This document shows, piece after piece, positions 34,801 through 44,110 of a DNA stretch of 64,000 bases (position 1 is its first letter; every line of letters begins with the position of its first letter). The position numbers and the translations under genes are program-made. The stretch is taken from assembly GCA_024349245.1 (NCBI GenBank), contig JALDNG010000022.1, forward strand, positions 67,001 to 131,000, read 5' to 3'. This stretch comes from Neodontobutis hainanensis (lineage: Eukaryota; Chordata; Actinopteri; Gobiiformes; Odontobutidae). The notes beneath the pieces are model-generated. The model was not told where the DNA came from, ran no database searches, and saw only the letters and a program-made list of their open reading frames with translations.

Positions 34801-37800
34801 ACACCACTTCATCTCTTGTGAACATGAAAAACAAAGGTTAGGGGTAGGGGTAAGGAGTAGAATTGGGATTGGGCCTAAGTCTATCAGCTGGCCTAGGTGC
34901 ACTACAGTATTGCCTGATTGGAACAGGAGGAGGTGTCCGGAAATCTTGCTGTCCTTACGACCTGCCCAGGACAGGTGGAAGAAGATGAATGGACCAAGAG
35001 AGTGTAAAAAGAGACACATGGTGTAAATAATAATAGTTATATAGTACACCTACTGTAGCAGGTGGAAAAGCACTTTACGTACTATTTACCAGTGTTACAG
35101 AACTTCACTGGAGGCAATGTAGGTTAAGTGTCTTGCCCAAGGACACAATGACAGTATGTGGAGGAGAGCGGGATGTTATGATATTTTTGGGATGTTTCGA
35201 GCAGGAATCGAACTACCGACCTGCCGGTTGAAGGATGGCCTCTCTACCCACTAGGCTATTGCCATCCTGTAACGATAACAGGGCACCTGAAACTTCAAAG
35301 ATGGTTGGCTATTGCACAGTTTTTCTATTTTCATTTTAAGGCCTAACCATCCTAATTTTATTAAGAACCGGTCGTCCTATAACCGGAAGGTTGGTGGTTT
35401 GAATCCCACTCTCTTTGGTTTATACTGTTCATACAGAAACCCACCTTGCCTCCAGTGTCTGTAGCACTGGTGCATGTGTGTGACTGTAGAGGTGAGTTGG
35501 TGGTTGTCCACCCCAGAAGTAAATGTGGTGAATGGAAGCATAATGTAAAGCGCTTTGGATGCCTGAGAAGGATACAGAAAAGCTCTATAAATGCACACCA
35601 TTTTCCATTTACCATTTCCTGCCTGGTCCCTCAAACCATAGAATCCGTGTCTAGACTCTACAATTGACCTTATAAGATTCACTGTACACTTTCTGGATGG
35701 GTTCACCACTGTACAGCTCTGTTTCCGGCTAATGCTTTAACTTTTCAGAATTATATAAAATGTTACAGCACTAACTATACTTACTTAGTTTCAGATAATA
35801 AACAACTGTCTGTCTTTATTGTAACTTTGATGTTGCCTTCAACCTTTCCTGTTTAATAAATAAAATAAAATGAACAAATAAAACACACAATGAGCAACTC
35901 AACATGATTTAAATGACAAGCCTCGATGCCTTTATTACTTTTTTTTATCAAATGCTTCCTTTTTTAACAAATAGATAGATATAGCTATTATTAATGAACA
36001 ACCACTTATAAGATCCAACAAAAAAAACATCTTCGTGTGTTTTAGGAATCCTTTTCAACGACATCTATGCTGCTTCAAAGTTCGCTGTGGAAGGCTTTTG
36101 TGAAAGTTTAGCCATTCAAGCCCTGAGGTTTAATCTGAAGTAAGGCTCGCAGAACACTACACATATGAGTAAAATGAGAAGGGAAAGACTGATCATCCGA
36201 GGATAGCCCCAGAACAAATATTATCACTTGTATTACATAACCTGGCTTACTATTGTCCTCACCGCAGACTGAAATATGTGTCATGGGAAACGATCAACAG
36301 CACGCCCTGATTCTGTGCAAGTCTTAACACAACAGCTAGCCCGAAACAACTGTACTGTACATAAGTAATACAATAGTTCTCTAAAATGGCAGTAGTTTCC
36401 CACCGCTTAGGTTAAGCAAAACAAATGAGTGATAATGATGATAATTGTTTGTTTGTCTTTGTCTGCTACAGTATCAGTCTGATTGAGCCAGGTCCTGTCA
36501 TAACTGAGTTTGAGCGTAAAGTCTACGATGAGGGCCTGAAGACTGACCTAAGCAAGGCTGACAAAGTGACGGCCGACATGTTCACAAACATCTATCTGAA
36601 GAACTACAAGCAGATCTTTGAAACCCTCGGGCAGACGGCTGAAGAAATTGCAGAGGTATTGAGATAATTATGTTTCGAATGAGGTGCGAAGTGACAGTGG
36701 TTAGCACTTGTGCCTCACACAAGAAGGTCATGCGTTCAACCACAAGTGTTTGCCCTGTGCTACTTTGGGTTTTTACCATTCCACCTACTTTGCCCTCATT
36801 TTTCATGAGCTGAACGTTTTCTTTGTACACAAAAGGCCTATTTCTCACAAATATTGTTCACAAATCTATGTAAATCTGTGTTAGTGAGCACTTCCCCTTT
36901 GCCGAGATAATCCATCCACCTCACAGGTGTGGCATATCAAGATGCTGAGTAGAGAGCATGCTTATTGCACAGGTGTGACTTAGGCTGGCAACAATAAAAG
37001 GCCACTCTTAAAAGGGTTATAATATATTTAAAACAAGAGCCAAAAAGAAAAACACAAGATAACAAATGGATGTTTTCACAAATGAAGCTTGTCTTGTTTT
37101 TGCAATAAACTATTATATTCAAAGATGGAAAGATAAATGCTAGCGTGGCCAGCCAGACCCACCGACTTTCTTAGCAAAGTCTAGTGGGTCTGAAACCCCA
37201 CCCACTTAGTCTGTCTTGGGTTCTTTAGACCACTGTAAACATTGACCAGTTATGATCATTTAAATAAAACGGGGGCGGCTTTATACAAACTCATAAAGAA
37301 ATGTCTTGTTGTTGCATTGCTTACGTCAGGTTGTTTGTTTCTTTGATTGGCTTAACCTGCTCCGCTCACTGGAAAGAAAACTTGCATCATCAATTCTTTG
37401 TACAGAATATAATTTTTTACTTTGAGAATTTCCGACTATACTGTAGGTAGTAGACTAAATAAAAAATAAAAAATTCCAGGTTGTGAAGACTGAACCTTGT
37501 GGATACTTGACTAGGGTGTACCTCGCCTAGCACCCCAAAGTAGCTGGGCCCTATTGTAATAATATATCATTTCAGACACATACACAGGCCCCTCCCCCTT
37601 AAAGAAAACATGATAGTTTAAAGAATTACACTGCTTGTTACTTATTACGTCTCGTTATATCTGTCTTCCAGCACACTCACAAGATAATCACCATGGACGA
37701 CCCTCCGTTTCGTCACCAGACCAACACAGTCTACACGCCTATGACCACCCTGAAATACGCTGACCCCAACGGTGACCTCCCCATCGACACCTTTTACAAA

Positions 37801-37908
37801 ATGGTCTTTGAACACAACAAGATCTTCAACGCCAGCCTCAACTTCCTCAAACTGCTGCGCTGGAGGAGTCGCAAGAGTTTCACTTTGGACAAGGACAAGA
37901 CCAACTAA
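31834..37908 (+). CDS. rdh8b: Retinol dehydrogenase 8-like short-chain dehydrogenase
   Basis: RDH8 reduces all-trans-retinal to all-trans-retinol with NADPH in photoreceptor outer segments. Related SDR28C enzymes include 17-beta-HSD1. Exons 31834-31930, 33658-33819, 33895-34074, 36046-36139, 36472-36655 and 37672-37908 sum to 954 bases, giving 317 residues, as expected. The cofactor motif TGCSSGIG lies near the start (residues 9-16). A SNAG motif stands where most relatives have NNAG. VVISSVMGIQG carries the catalytic serine, and NDIYAASKFAVEGF carries the YxxxK pair. ISLIEPGPVITEF follows. The first exon's M-N-Q-K start is chosen because it begins just before the Rossmann fold. The introns are dense with LINE, SINE, MITE and Tc1 debris. 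The RDH8 group is very likely. The b paralogue is my best match from memory and HSD17B1 is the main alternative. Confidence 0.9.
32330..33180 (+). mobile_element. Degenerate L1-type LINE in rdh8 intron 1
   Basis: In broken + strand frames I read CIKYLGVNIPKHLSK-like, then a KLISKIVWQEK-like stretch, then VLTCAAHDLEFLPNKLDERY and KSWSGKGIVF. This order is that of the C-terminal part of L1-type reverse transcriptase ORFs in fish. Many stops and frameshifts are present. Confidence 0.6.
34250..34990 (+). mobile_element. Rex3/RTE-type LINE remnant split by a MITE
   Basis: Coding-like text KLYIMTKKTGSPIQVPKMNF, then WVFQMHPDCIPGNVFLAG at 34300-34450 matches the end of the same LINE family as 48510-49015 (HELWVMTKETRSQIQVAEMSF). 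After the insertion at 34455-34875, the LINE resumes near 34920 with GGAGGTGTCCGGAAATCTTG and ends GACAGGTGGAAGAAGATGAA. It lies in rdh8 intron 3. Confidence 0.65.
34455..34875. mobile_element. MITE inserted in the Rex3-type LINE
   Basis: The left end reads GGCCCAATCCCTAATTCCCT, then CCCCTTCCCCTAAACCC. The right end in reverse complement reads GGCCCAATCCCAATTCTACT, then CCTTACCCCTACCCCTAACC. The inverted repeats run about 45-60 bases with mismatches. The 421-bp interior is AT-rich and non-coding. Confidence 0.7.
35045..35275 (-). repeat. tRNA-derived SINE
   Basis: The minus strand reads GTGGGTAGAGAGGCCATCC, then CTTCAACCGGCAGGTCGG, then a B-box-like TAGTTCGATTCCTGC. The body follows with TTGTGTCCTTGGGCAAGACA, CTTAACCTACATTGCCTCC and CAGTG. 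Its head and body match the + strand SINE at 61551. It lies in rdh8 intron 3. Confidence 0.8.
35365..35625 (+). repeat. tRNA-derived SINE, opposite orientation to its neighbour
   Basis: ATAACCGGAAGGTTGGTGGT and TTGAATCCC form the B-box region. CACCTTGCCTCCAGTGTCTG is in the body. The 3' part has TAAAGCGCTTTGGATGCCTG and GCTCTATAAATGC. The 3' end differs from that of the 61551 SINE, so it is another subfamily. Confidence 0.7.
36685..37015 (+). mobile_element. SINE fragment followed by a solo Tc1-type inverted repeat
   Basis: 36690-36790 has a SINE head (AGTGGTTAGCACTTGTGCCT, then CACACAAGAAGGTCATGCG). From about 36796 to 37015 the sequence matches one end of the element at 29611-30586, including GAGATAATCCATCCACCTCA, CAGGTGTGGCATATCAAGAT and CAATAAAAGGCCACTCT. 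Only one inverted repeat remains. It lies in rdh8 intron 5. Confidence 0.7.
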
Positions 37909-38009
37909 AATTCAGTGCAAAAACATATTTATTGTTCTTGTAGCGTTATCAATTTTTGTTGACTATTTACTGAGTTTTCACAGTATGTTGTCTGTGGCTT
38001 TGCAGTTCT

Positions 38010-38141
38010 TTGAATATAATGTAGTGCTTTTGTCATATCTGTATAATATAATGTAGTGCTTTTGTCATATCTGTATAATATAATGTAGTGCTTTTGTCAT
38101 ATCTGTATAATATAATGTAGTGCTTTTGTCATAGCTGTAGC
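38010..38141 (+). repeat. 32-bp tandem repeat, four copies, in the rdh8 3' UTR
   Basis: The word GTAGTGCTTTTGTCATA starts at 38021, 38053, 38085 and 38117, an exact 32-base period. The copies are nearly identical. The array begins about 100 bases after the stop codon and ends before the polyadenylation signal, so it should be in the mRNA. Confidence 0.95.
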
Positions 38142-38179
38142 AATGTTTTACAGAACTACTTAAGCATAAGATACTCATT

Positions 38180-38185
38180 AATAAA
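38180..38185 (+). terminator. rdh8b: Polyadenylation signal of rdh8
   Basis: AATAAA lies 272 bases after the stop codon, followed by a GT-rich stretch (TGTGTGCCATGTGTGTCTG) typical of a downstream element. Confidence 0.7.
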
Positions 38186-38209
38186 AGAAGCTGTATAAAA
38201 TGTGTGCCA

Positions 38210-40670
38210 TGTGTGTCTGCCTTAAACCCCACACGCTGATGTAGCTACCTGTTTGCATTAAGCCCCCCAGATTATGTTACACAATATTTAAGTAGCAAAA
38301 GGACAGCGGCAAAGACAAAGCCTTAGATGTTACATTTCAAGCTTACAACACATTTTACGGCTTTCAATCCCTCGCAGTATAAAATGTTGTCTACTGGTTT
38401 TACTGTTTTTGAATAAATAAACTTTGTCGTTATTCACTTTTGCAAAAATGGAATTGAATTTGTAGTCGGTATTTCCTGACCATTTCTTGTCAGATTAACA
38501 GAGCCTTTTATCAGCACAGTAAGTTCAAGGAGCTGATAATGAGGTCATTCTATTGAACGCTACAGATATAGCTTCCATCAGTCTTACAAAAGACTTACAA
38601 AAACATTAGTCACTGAATATTATGCATAAAGCACCCTCAAAACAGCACACTCCATCTGTGGTGTAATAATTTAATCGTATCGACTGCAACATGTGCCATA
38701 AATAAATCTGTGAGGCCGTATCTTGGATCTACAGCATTTTAAGTGACAAAGTTGCGAATACAGCTATTTCTCCACCTCACCATCTGTGCTTTGTAGCGTG
38801 CAAGGAAACACTTTCCTATTTTTAGAACCACGTCTGTCACTGAGGGGAATTCTCTGCAGGTTTGTGTATGATCTGGTCACATCAAAAGAGGAATGTTAAT
38901 GGTAACAGAAATGTCTGTAAGCATAATCAGTCTTCCGCAGGTTTTTCTCTATAAATATACCTGTTATAAGAGACCAGTCACTTTTTAACACGTTTCTCTT
39001 GTGCAGCCTTAACATTGTAATACAGGACTGTTACCACAAGTGGGAGACAAACAACTGGTTTTATTGCATTCACAATATGCTGGTAGGTTTTACACTAATA
39101 GCTCTTTTTACGGGCTTTTTATGGGCTTTATAAGTTCACCCTTTGGTATATTTGAGGCACTAAATCATGGTTGGATTAATTCTTTCTGACAAAACTGAGA
39201 TAAGTAGAATGTAAATCTAAATGTAGAAGTCAAGAGAAAGGTACGAGACAATCAAATTAAATTGAAACTTGAAACAAATTGAAAAAAATTGAAACCTTCA
39301 AAATATCATGGAAATGTTAATGCTATATTTAAGTCTTTAAGGCCATCAACATCAATTAGAATGGAAATCTGAAACACATTTTTGACACTCTTTTGACTGA
39401 ACCTGGCCTTTGTTTAAAGATGGAGTGTGTAGTTTGTTTTTTGTAAAAATCTGATGGTAAAAGTGAGGATTGAAGTTCCACCTACTGTAGCCCTACAGAG
39501 ACATGCTTTCAATGAAAGAACATCAGCACAAATAGGCCTGATGGTAAATTTACTTTAAAAACTTTGAAACAGAATAAAGTTATGTTTATAAGAATGTGTG
39601 CTTCTGCTATAGCGGTGCTCAGTTTGTCCTCTCTGGGCAGTTGCAACTTTGTAATTGAACAAGTAAGCATCATCACAAACCCACATTACATACACAGGAT
39701 TGGTGATAACTATATCTGAATGTGGTCTCAAACATTGAATCACCCAATGAGGCAGGTCTGAAGGAAACTGACGGACCAAGTCACTAAGAAACATTAAGTT
39801 GTTTCTTTCTCTACTCTCTTTCATAATGCACATGTCATAATTTTAAGTGACTGTGTCATCTTGGAAAACCACAGCACATAGTGGGTTGTATATCCTGGTT
39901 GCAAATGTATTACCTTGGTTATAAATTAGGTTTGGCTGTGTGTTAATTGAGAGACAAGCTCATGAGCAGGTAAAGGAATCATGGCTCTTCATTTATTGAC
40001 AGTCATTGTTCATTTATTAAGTAAGTAAAGAGAAATGACATTCAGAATACAGCAGATGACATATATATTAATATGCGTTGTAAAAAACAATGACCATGTT
40101 TCCATGAGTTTAACTATGTTTGAAATTTTTCTCAATATTGTATCACAATAAAATAAAGATATTCAAAGCATTCATAGAATGCAGTGGTTAGTTTTGTTTC
40201 CACATCTGTCCATGGAGGACAAACTGAGCACTGCTGCAGAAGCTAGCAAGAAACGTGACTGTGCTTCTTTTTGAGCACACATTCCCGTCTTCTTCTTCAT
40301 GAGCAGTGGAATGTGTTGAAATGTAATCTCTTTTGCAAAAAGCATTTTCAGACTAACAAATTAGAAACAGGGGCTGTACACTAATCCTAAACAAAAAGGA
40401 GACCCAAAAAGGTCCTCTTTAGTTCTGTTGAGATGTTGCAGTTCTTCTGACTTGTATTCAAGATTTACAACATATAAGATGTATTTGATCTCTCCCTGGT
40501 GCATTACATGTAACTGTGCTAATTGTATAACTCTATGAGATGTCTCCACTACTTGATTTGTTGACCCCTAGTATAGTGTGAGATGAAAGCACTATATACT
40601 ATATATATTCTAGCCATTGGTAGGATTTCTTGATATCAGCCACTTATCTGGTGGTGGTACATCCCCTGTA
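38210..40670. other. Intergenic stretch with dispersed repeat copies
   Basis: About 39420-39515 resembles, in the same orientation, 52755-52880 (AGTTTGTTTTTTGTAAAAAT with a CCCTACAGAGACATG core against CCCTACAGGGCTACC). GAGGACAAACTGAGCA occurs at about 40215 and, inverted, at about 39619-39634. These look like old DNA-transposon fragments. No gene was seen. Confidence 0.4.
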
Positions 40671-40676
40671 GGGGCT

Positions 40677-40713
40677 TTTCCACTCATAATGGTACCACCA
40701 TTATGAGTGGAAA
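40677..40713. repeat. Perfect short palindrome
   Basis: TTTCCACTCATAATGGT at 40677-40693 and its exact reverse complement at 40697-40713 are separated by ACC. The arms are 17 bases. It may be the fused ends of a small transposon or a cruciform-forming site. Confidence 0.8.
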
Positions 40714-40799
40714 GAGCGCCTCTTCCTCTTTTTTCCTCTGCCTGAGACATTCACTAAGTACTTAAGACATTAAGTAAGACATTTTCCTGATGCATTCAA

Positions 40800-41150
40800 G
40801 GATCTTGGAGGGTCCATCCTGGATTGTGGTTTGGACACCAGTGTTCAGTCTCAGGGGGCTTTGGGGTGGAATCCTTCGTGCATGGTGAGGAGCTTCTGTG
40901 TTTTCACATCCATGGCCTGTATCTCTTCTTTGGCTAACTTATTATTCCAGCAGGGTATCTGATCACTGGCAGGGCATAGCTTTTAATTGCACGGACCTTG
41001 TTTCTGCCATTGAGCTGACTCCTTGGACTTGCCCTATATGTTGTAGGTATTTGGCTGTTGCCGCCTTTCTTGTGGCCTCTTCAAAGTTGCCATTTGCCTG
41101 TGGGATTCCACAAGCAAAGGATGAAACAATGTAAAGAAGAATGGGCAGCT
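40800..41150 (-). mobile_element. LINE reverse-transcriptase remnant
   Basis: The minus-strand frame gives EEATRKAATAKYLQHIGQVQ, then SMAETRSVQLKAMPC, and in a shifted frame ARRIPPQSPLRLNTGV and TTIQDGPSKILECIRKM. This follows the order of a fish non-LTR element whose intact form has YLQRVRQVLRSQL-, GGFHPKSSTLRL- and TIQDE-like blocks. The assignment is from memory of that block order. The element is broken. Confidence 0.5.
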
Positions 41151-41959
41151 TCACCATCTGAGAAAATAAAGAGCCTCATCCACAACTTCCACAGAAGGGG
41201 GTATGTAAATTTCCGATCAGGGTCATTTGGGTAGTTTCTGTTGTCATTATGATTTAAAAAGAGTAAACAGAATTGTTTGACAATAAATGGCTTCACCCAA
41301 CCACTAACTATGAGTAAAAGAAAGGATTTCATTCATATTCTCTAAAAAATTGTCAAACAATCACATATATAAATGTTCAATAATAAAACTACTTAACATG
41401 ACTATATGGTTTGTGCAACAGTATTTGGCTGTGGATGGAAAATATGTTAAAAGAATAGTCACCCCAAAATGTTTTAATTCTGAGTCCTGAAATGACCCAG
41501 CAAGCACCTTTTGGAAAATAAGTGCCCATTTTCTACAATTATTTCCTCAAAACAAAAAAGAAAAAAACAAAAAATAATACTTATATTTTGTAAAACAGGA
41601 TCAATTAGATACTTAATGATAGGTAACTTAATCCTAACATCTTGTGCCACTTTATTATAATCAAAGCTATTAAATCTCCACAAACCACCATTACAAGGAT
41701 GTAATAATGACAGTTTTCACATGCATAACTTTTGACACATGACACCATTTAACTCTGTCATTTATGCAACCGTAGAACTTTTGTTTCCAGTACAAGCACC
41801 TCCATGTGGTCCTCTGTACCAAATTGTGGGCCATTTCCCAGTAGCATATACAATATACTATAAAAATAGCCCTTATGGTCAACACATTTAAAACAGTGAT
41901 TGAAATGTTAAGTCTTTAAGATCAGATGACAGTTTGTCAGAGGGAGAGCACTTTGGCGT

Positions 41960-42055
41960 CCATTTTGCTGTGCCGTTTCACTGTGAACTCTCCTGGTGAC
42001 ACTTCCCCCATCGTTGCATTGGCAAGGTTGTTTGTTCTAATATGGAAATAGATGT
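41960..42055 (-). other. Short open segment resembling a terminal exon
   Basis: The minus strand reads TTAG, then about 31 open codons ending in TGA: NNLANATMGEVSPGEF, then TVKRHSKMDAKVLSL. The sequence is protein-like with several CpG codons. The polypyrimidine tract is weak and no upstream exon was found on this strand. It is not assigned to a gene. Confidence 0.2.
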
Positions 42056-43580
42056 TTTAGCGGCCCACTCAGTGTGCTTCAAGGTAATGTGAGTTATATA
42101 ATCAGAGGAAATACCTTATCTGGAACCTGTATTGTTGCCTCTGGTGTTAAAACGTTACCCTAACTCCTAGGAGGTCTATTTCGCAGACATGACAAATTGC
42201 TCAGCCATACTATATCACATACTTTTTCATAAAATGCAATAATATCATAAAGTTAGACCATTGCAGACATAAAAGGCAGTGTGTGATGGATGGTAGTGCA
42301 TGTGCTGAACACTGTAATGTGTTTTATAACCGAGAGCACATTACCAGAGTTATTCCCTGAAGATGCAGCCTCAGTTTGCACATCTACACTATATGCCACA
42401 ATATCTATTTCTATTAATCATTGCAGTAATTAGAAAATTTTAGTTTCAGAACGTGTAACAGATGGTTTTCCAGTGTATTTGCAGGGAAAGTAAACAGATA
42501 TGTGTTGGAGCCCAAAATATACTGTATATCACTGTAAAGTAAACGTTAAAAAAGCAATATTCATACCATTTAACATTTAAATGGTTGTTATACATAATAT
42601 GAATAAATGAAAGTATTTTTAAAACCATTTGTATCATTTTTGGTACTCGAGTTTCTGAGACCTCTAATTTATCAAATCGCCCAATGTATCATTTGTGATA
42701 CAAAAAGAAAATCTCAGAAAATAAATGATTTAAATTTTTTTTTCCTTGAAATGTTCTCAGTTCCAAAGAATTTGAATTTTCTGGCCATTTTTTGATGTGT
42801 CAGGCTTTACAGGGCTACAGAGAGTTCAGTTTTGTGACCATAACTGATCTCTCAAGTGTTTATTGTATTTTTAGGCCCTGTTTATTGTGATTGTCTGTAT
42901 TTGTCTGTTGTTTGTTGTAAAAACCCTTCTCAAAATCGAGGCAAAACACAGGACTTAAAGGATCTTCATTAAACCAAAAAAGGTTCAATCATCACTAAAA
43001 CAAGGCTAAACCCAATTAAAGAATACACAATCTAGGATTAAAGCCAGGACTAAACCCACTAAATCTTGATTACACCAGAACCAAAGCAGGATTAAATCAA
43101 CAAGGACAAGACCATGTGTAAACTAAATAAAATCTGTTTAATCACCTAATAGCATATTGTAATTGCATGTTCTCAAGTGGGTTTTTCCCCACCAACATCA
43201 AAAAGATAATGAAGTGAGAAGTGAATTTGAAGTATTCAAATAGAAGAGAATGTTCAGCACATACTGCAGCAGTGCATTTACTGTTGTGTTTAACGAGGCA
43301 GCCATAATTACAGGATCTCAGCGATCTGACACTGAACTCAGAAACAAAAGTTAAGCTCTAAACTTTGCTTGATGTATCTCTTTTTATTAAATAAAACTGC
43401 ACTGTATTTGAACAAAAATATGGGCCTAAACTATTACTAAACAAATGATATTAACTGATGAGGGACTGGAGTGAACCCAATAACCCTGGTGACTATACTG
43501 AACGAAAAGTGGCCTGTATATTCAGTGTGTGCAATAACAATTTGATGAGATGTGTTTAATATGTTAGATGTTTATTTATA
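42056..43580. other. Gene-free AT-rich stretch upstream of dipk1a
   Basis: I see no supported exon or repeat. AT-richness falls sharply at about 43590, where the CpG-rich dipk1a promoter begins. Confidence 0.4.
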
Positions 43581-43589
43581 GTGTTTGGC

Positions 43590-44110
43590 CTCGTGGATTT
43601 ATGACACCAGTCTGGACTGCCCCACAGACACATGCCCCGCACCAGCGCGTCCCTGAGCGCGGGAGAATGACTCAGTCCGGGCTCCTCGGTGCATGGCCCC
43701 TCCTCGCCTGTCATTGGTCAGACTCTCCGGAGGCGCTCACGGCCAATATGAGTCTGCAGCAGTCGGCGGCTTCTCAGTGTGCCCCCTCACAGCAGCAGGA
43801 GCAGAGCGCACACGCACCGCGCTGCGTACACAGGGATGTGGCATTTTCGGAGGCTTAATTACAGGGTTAATCCAAGAGGCGGTGTCTGAAAAAAAAAAAG
43901 CGTGTCAAGTGTGTGCAGGATTTCTCCCCCAGACTCGAGCAGATGCTGTGAGATGCGCTGCGTCTGCCATGGCCAGAGCTCCGATTCCATGGGGGGTCTT
44001 CAGGAAGCCTCTGTACGTGCAGGTAAGGCGGGAAATCCCACTCCACTCTGGGGGTAAAAGTCGAGCAGGGGGTGCACACCGCTGCGTGCTACTGTGGGGT
44101 AGTTATACTC
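43590..44110 (+). promoter_or_regulatory. dipk1a: CpG-rich promoter and first-exon region of dipk1a
   Basis: This stretch is much richer in G, C and CpG than its surroundings (for example CCCCGCACCAGCGCGTCCCT and CACGCACCGCGCTGCGTACA). It covers the first coding exon. There is no TATA box. A CpG-island promoter fits a broadly expressed ER protein gene. The exact start site is not visible. Confidence 0.65.
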
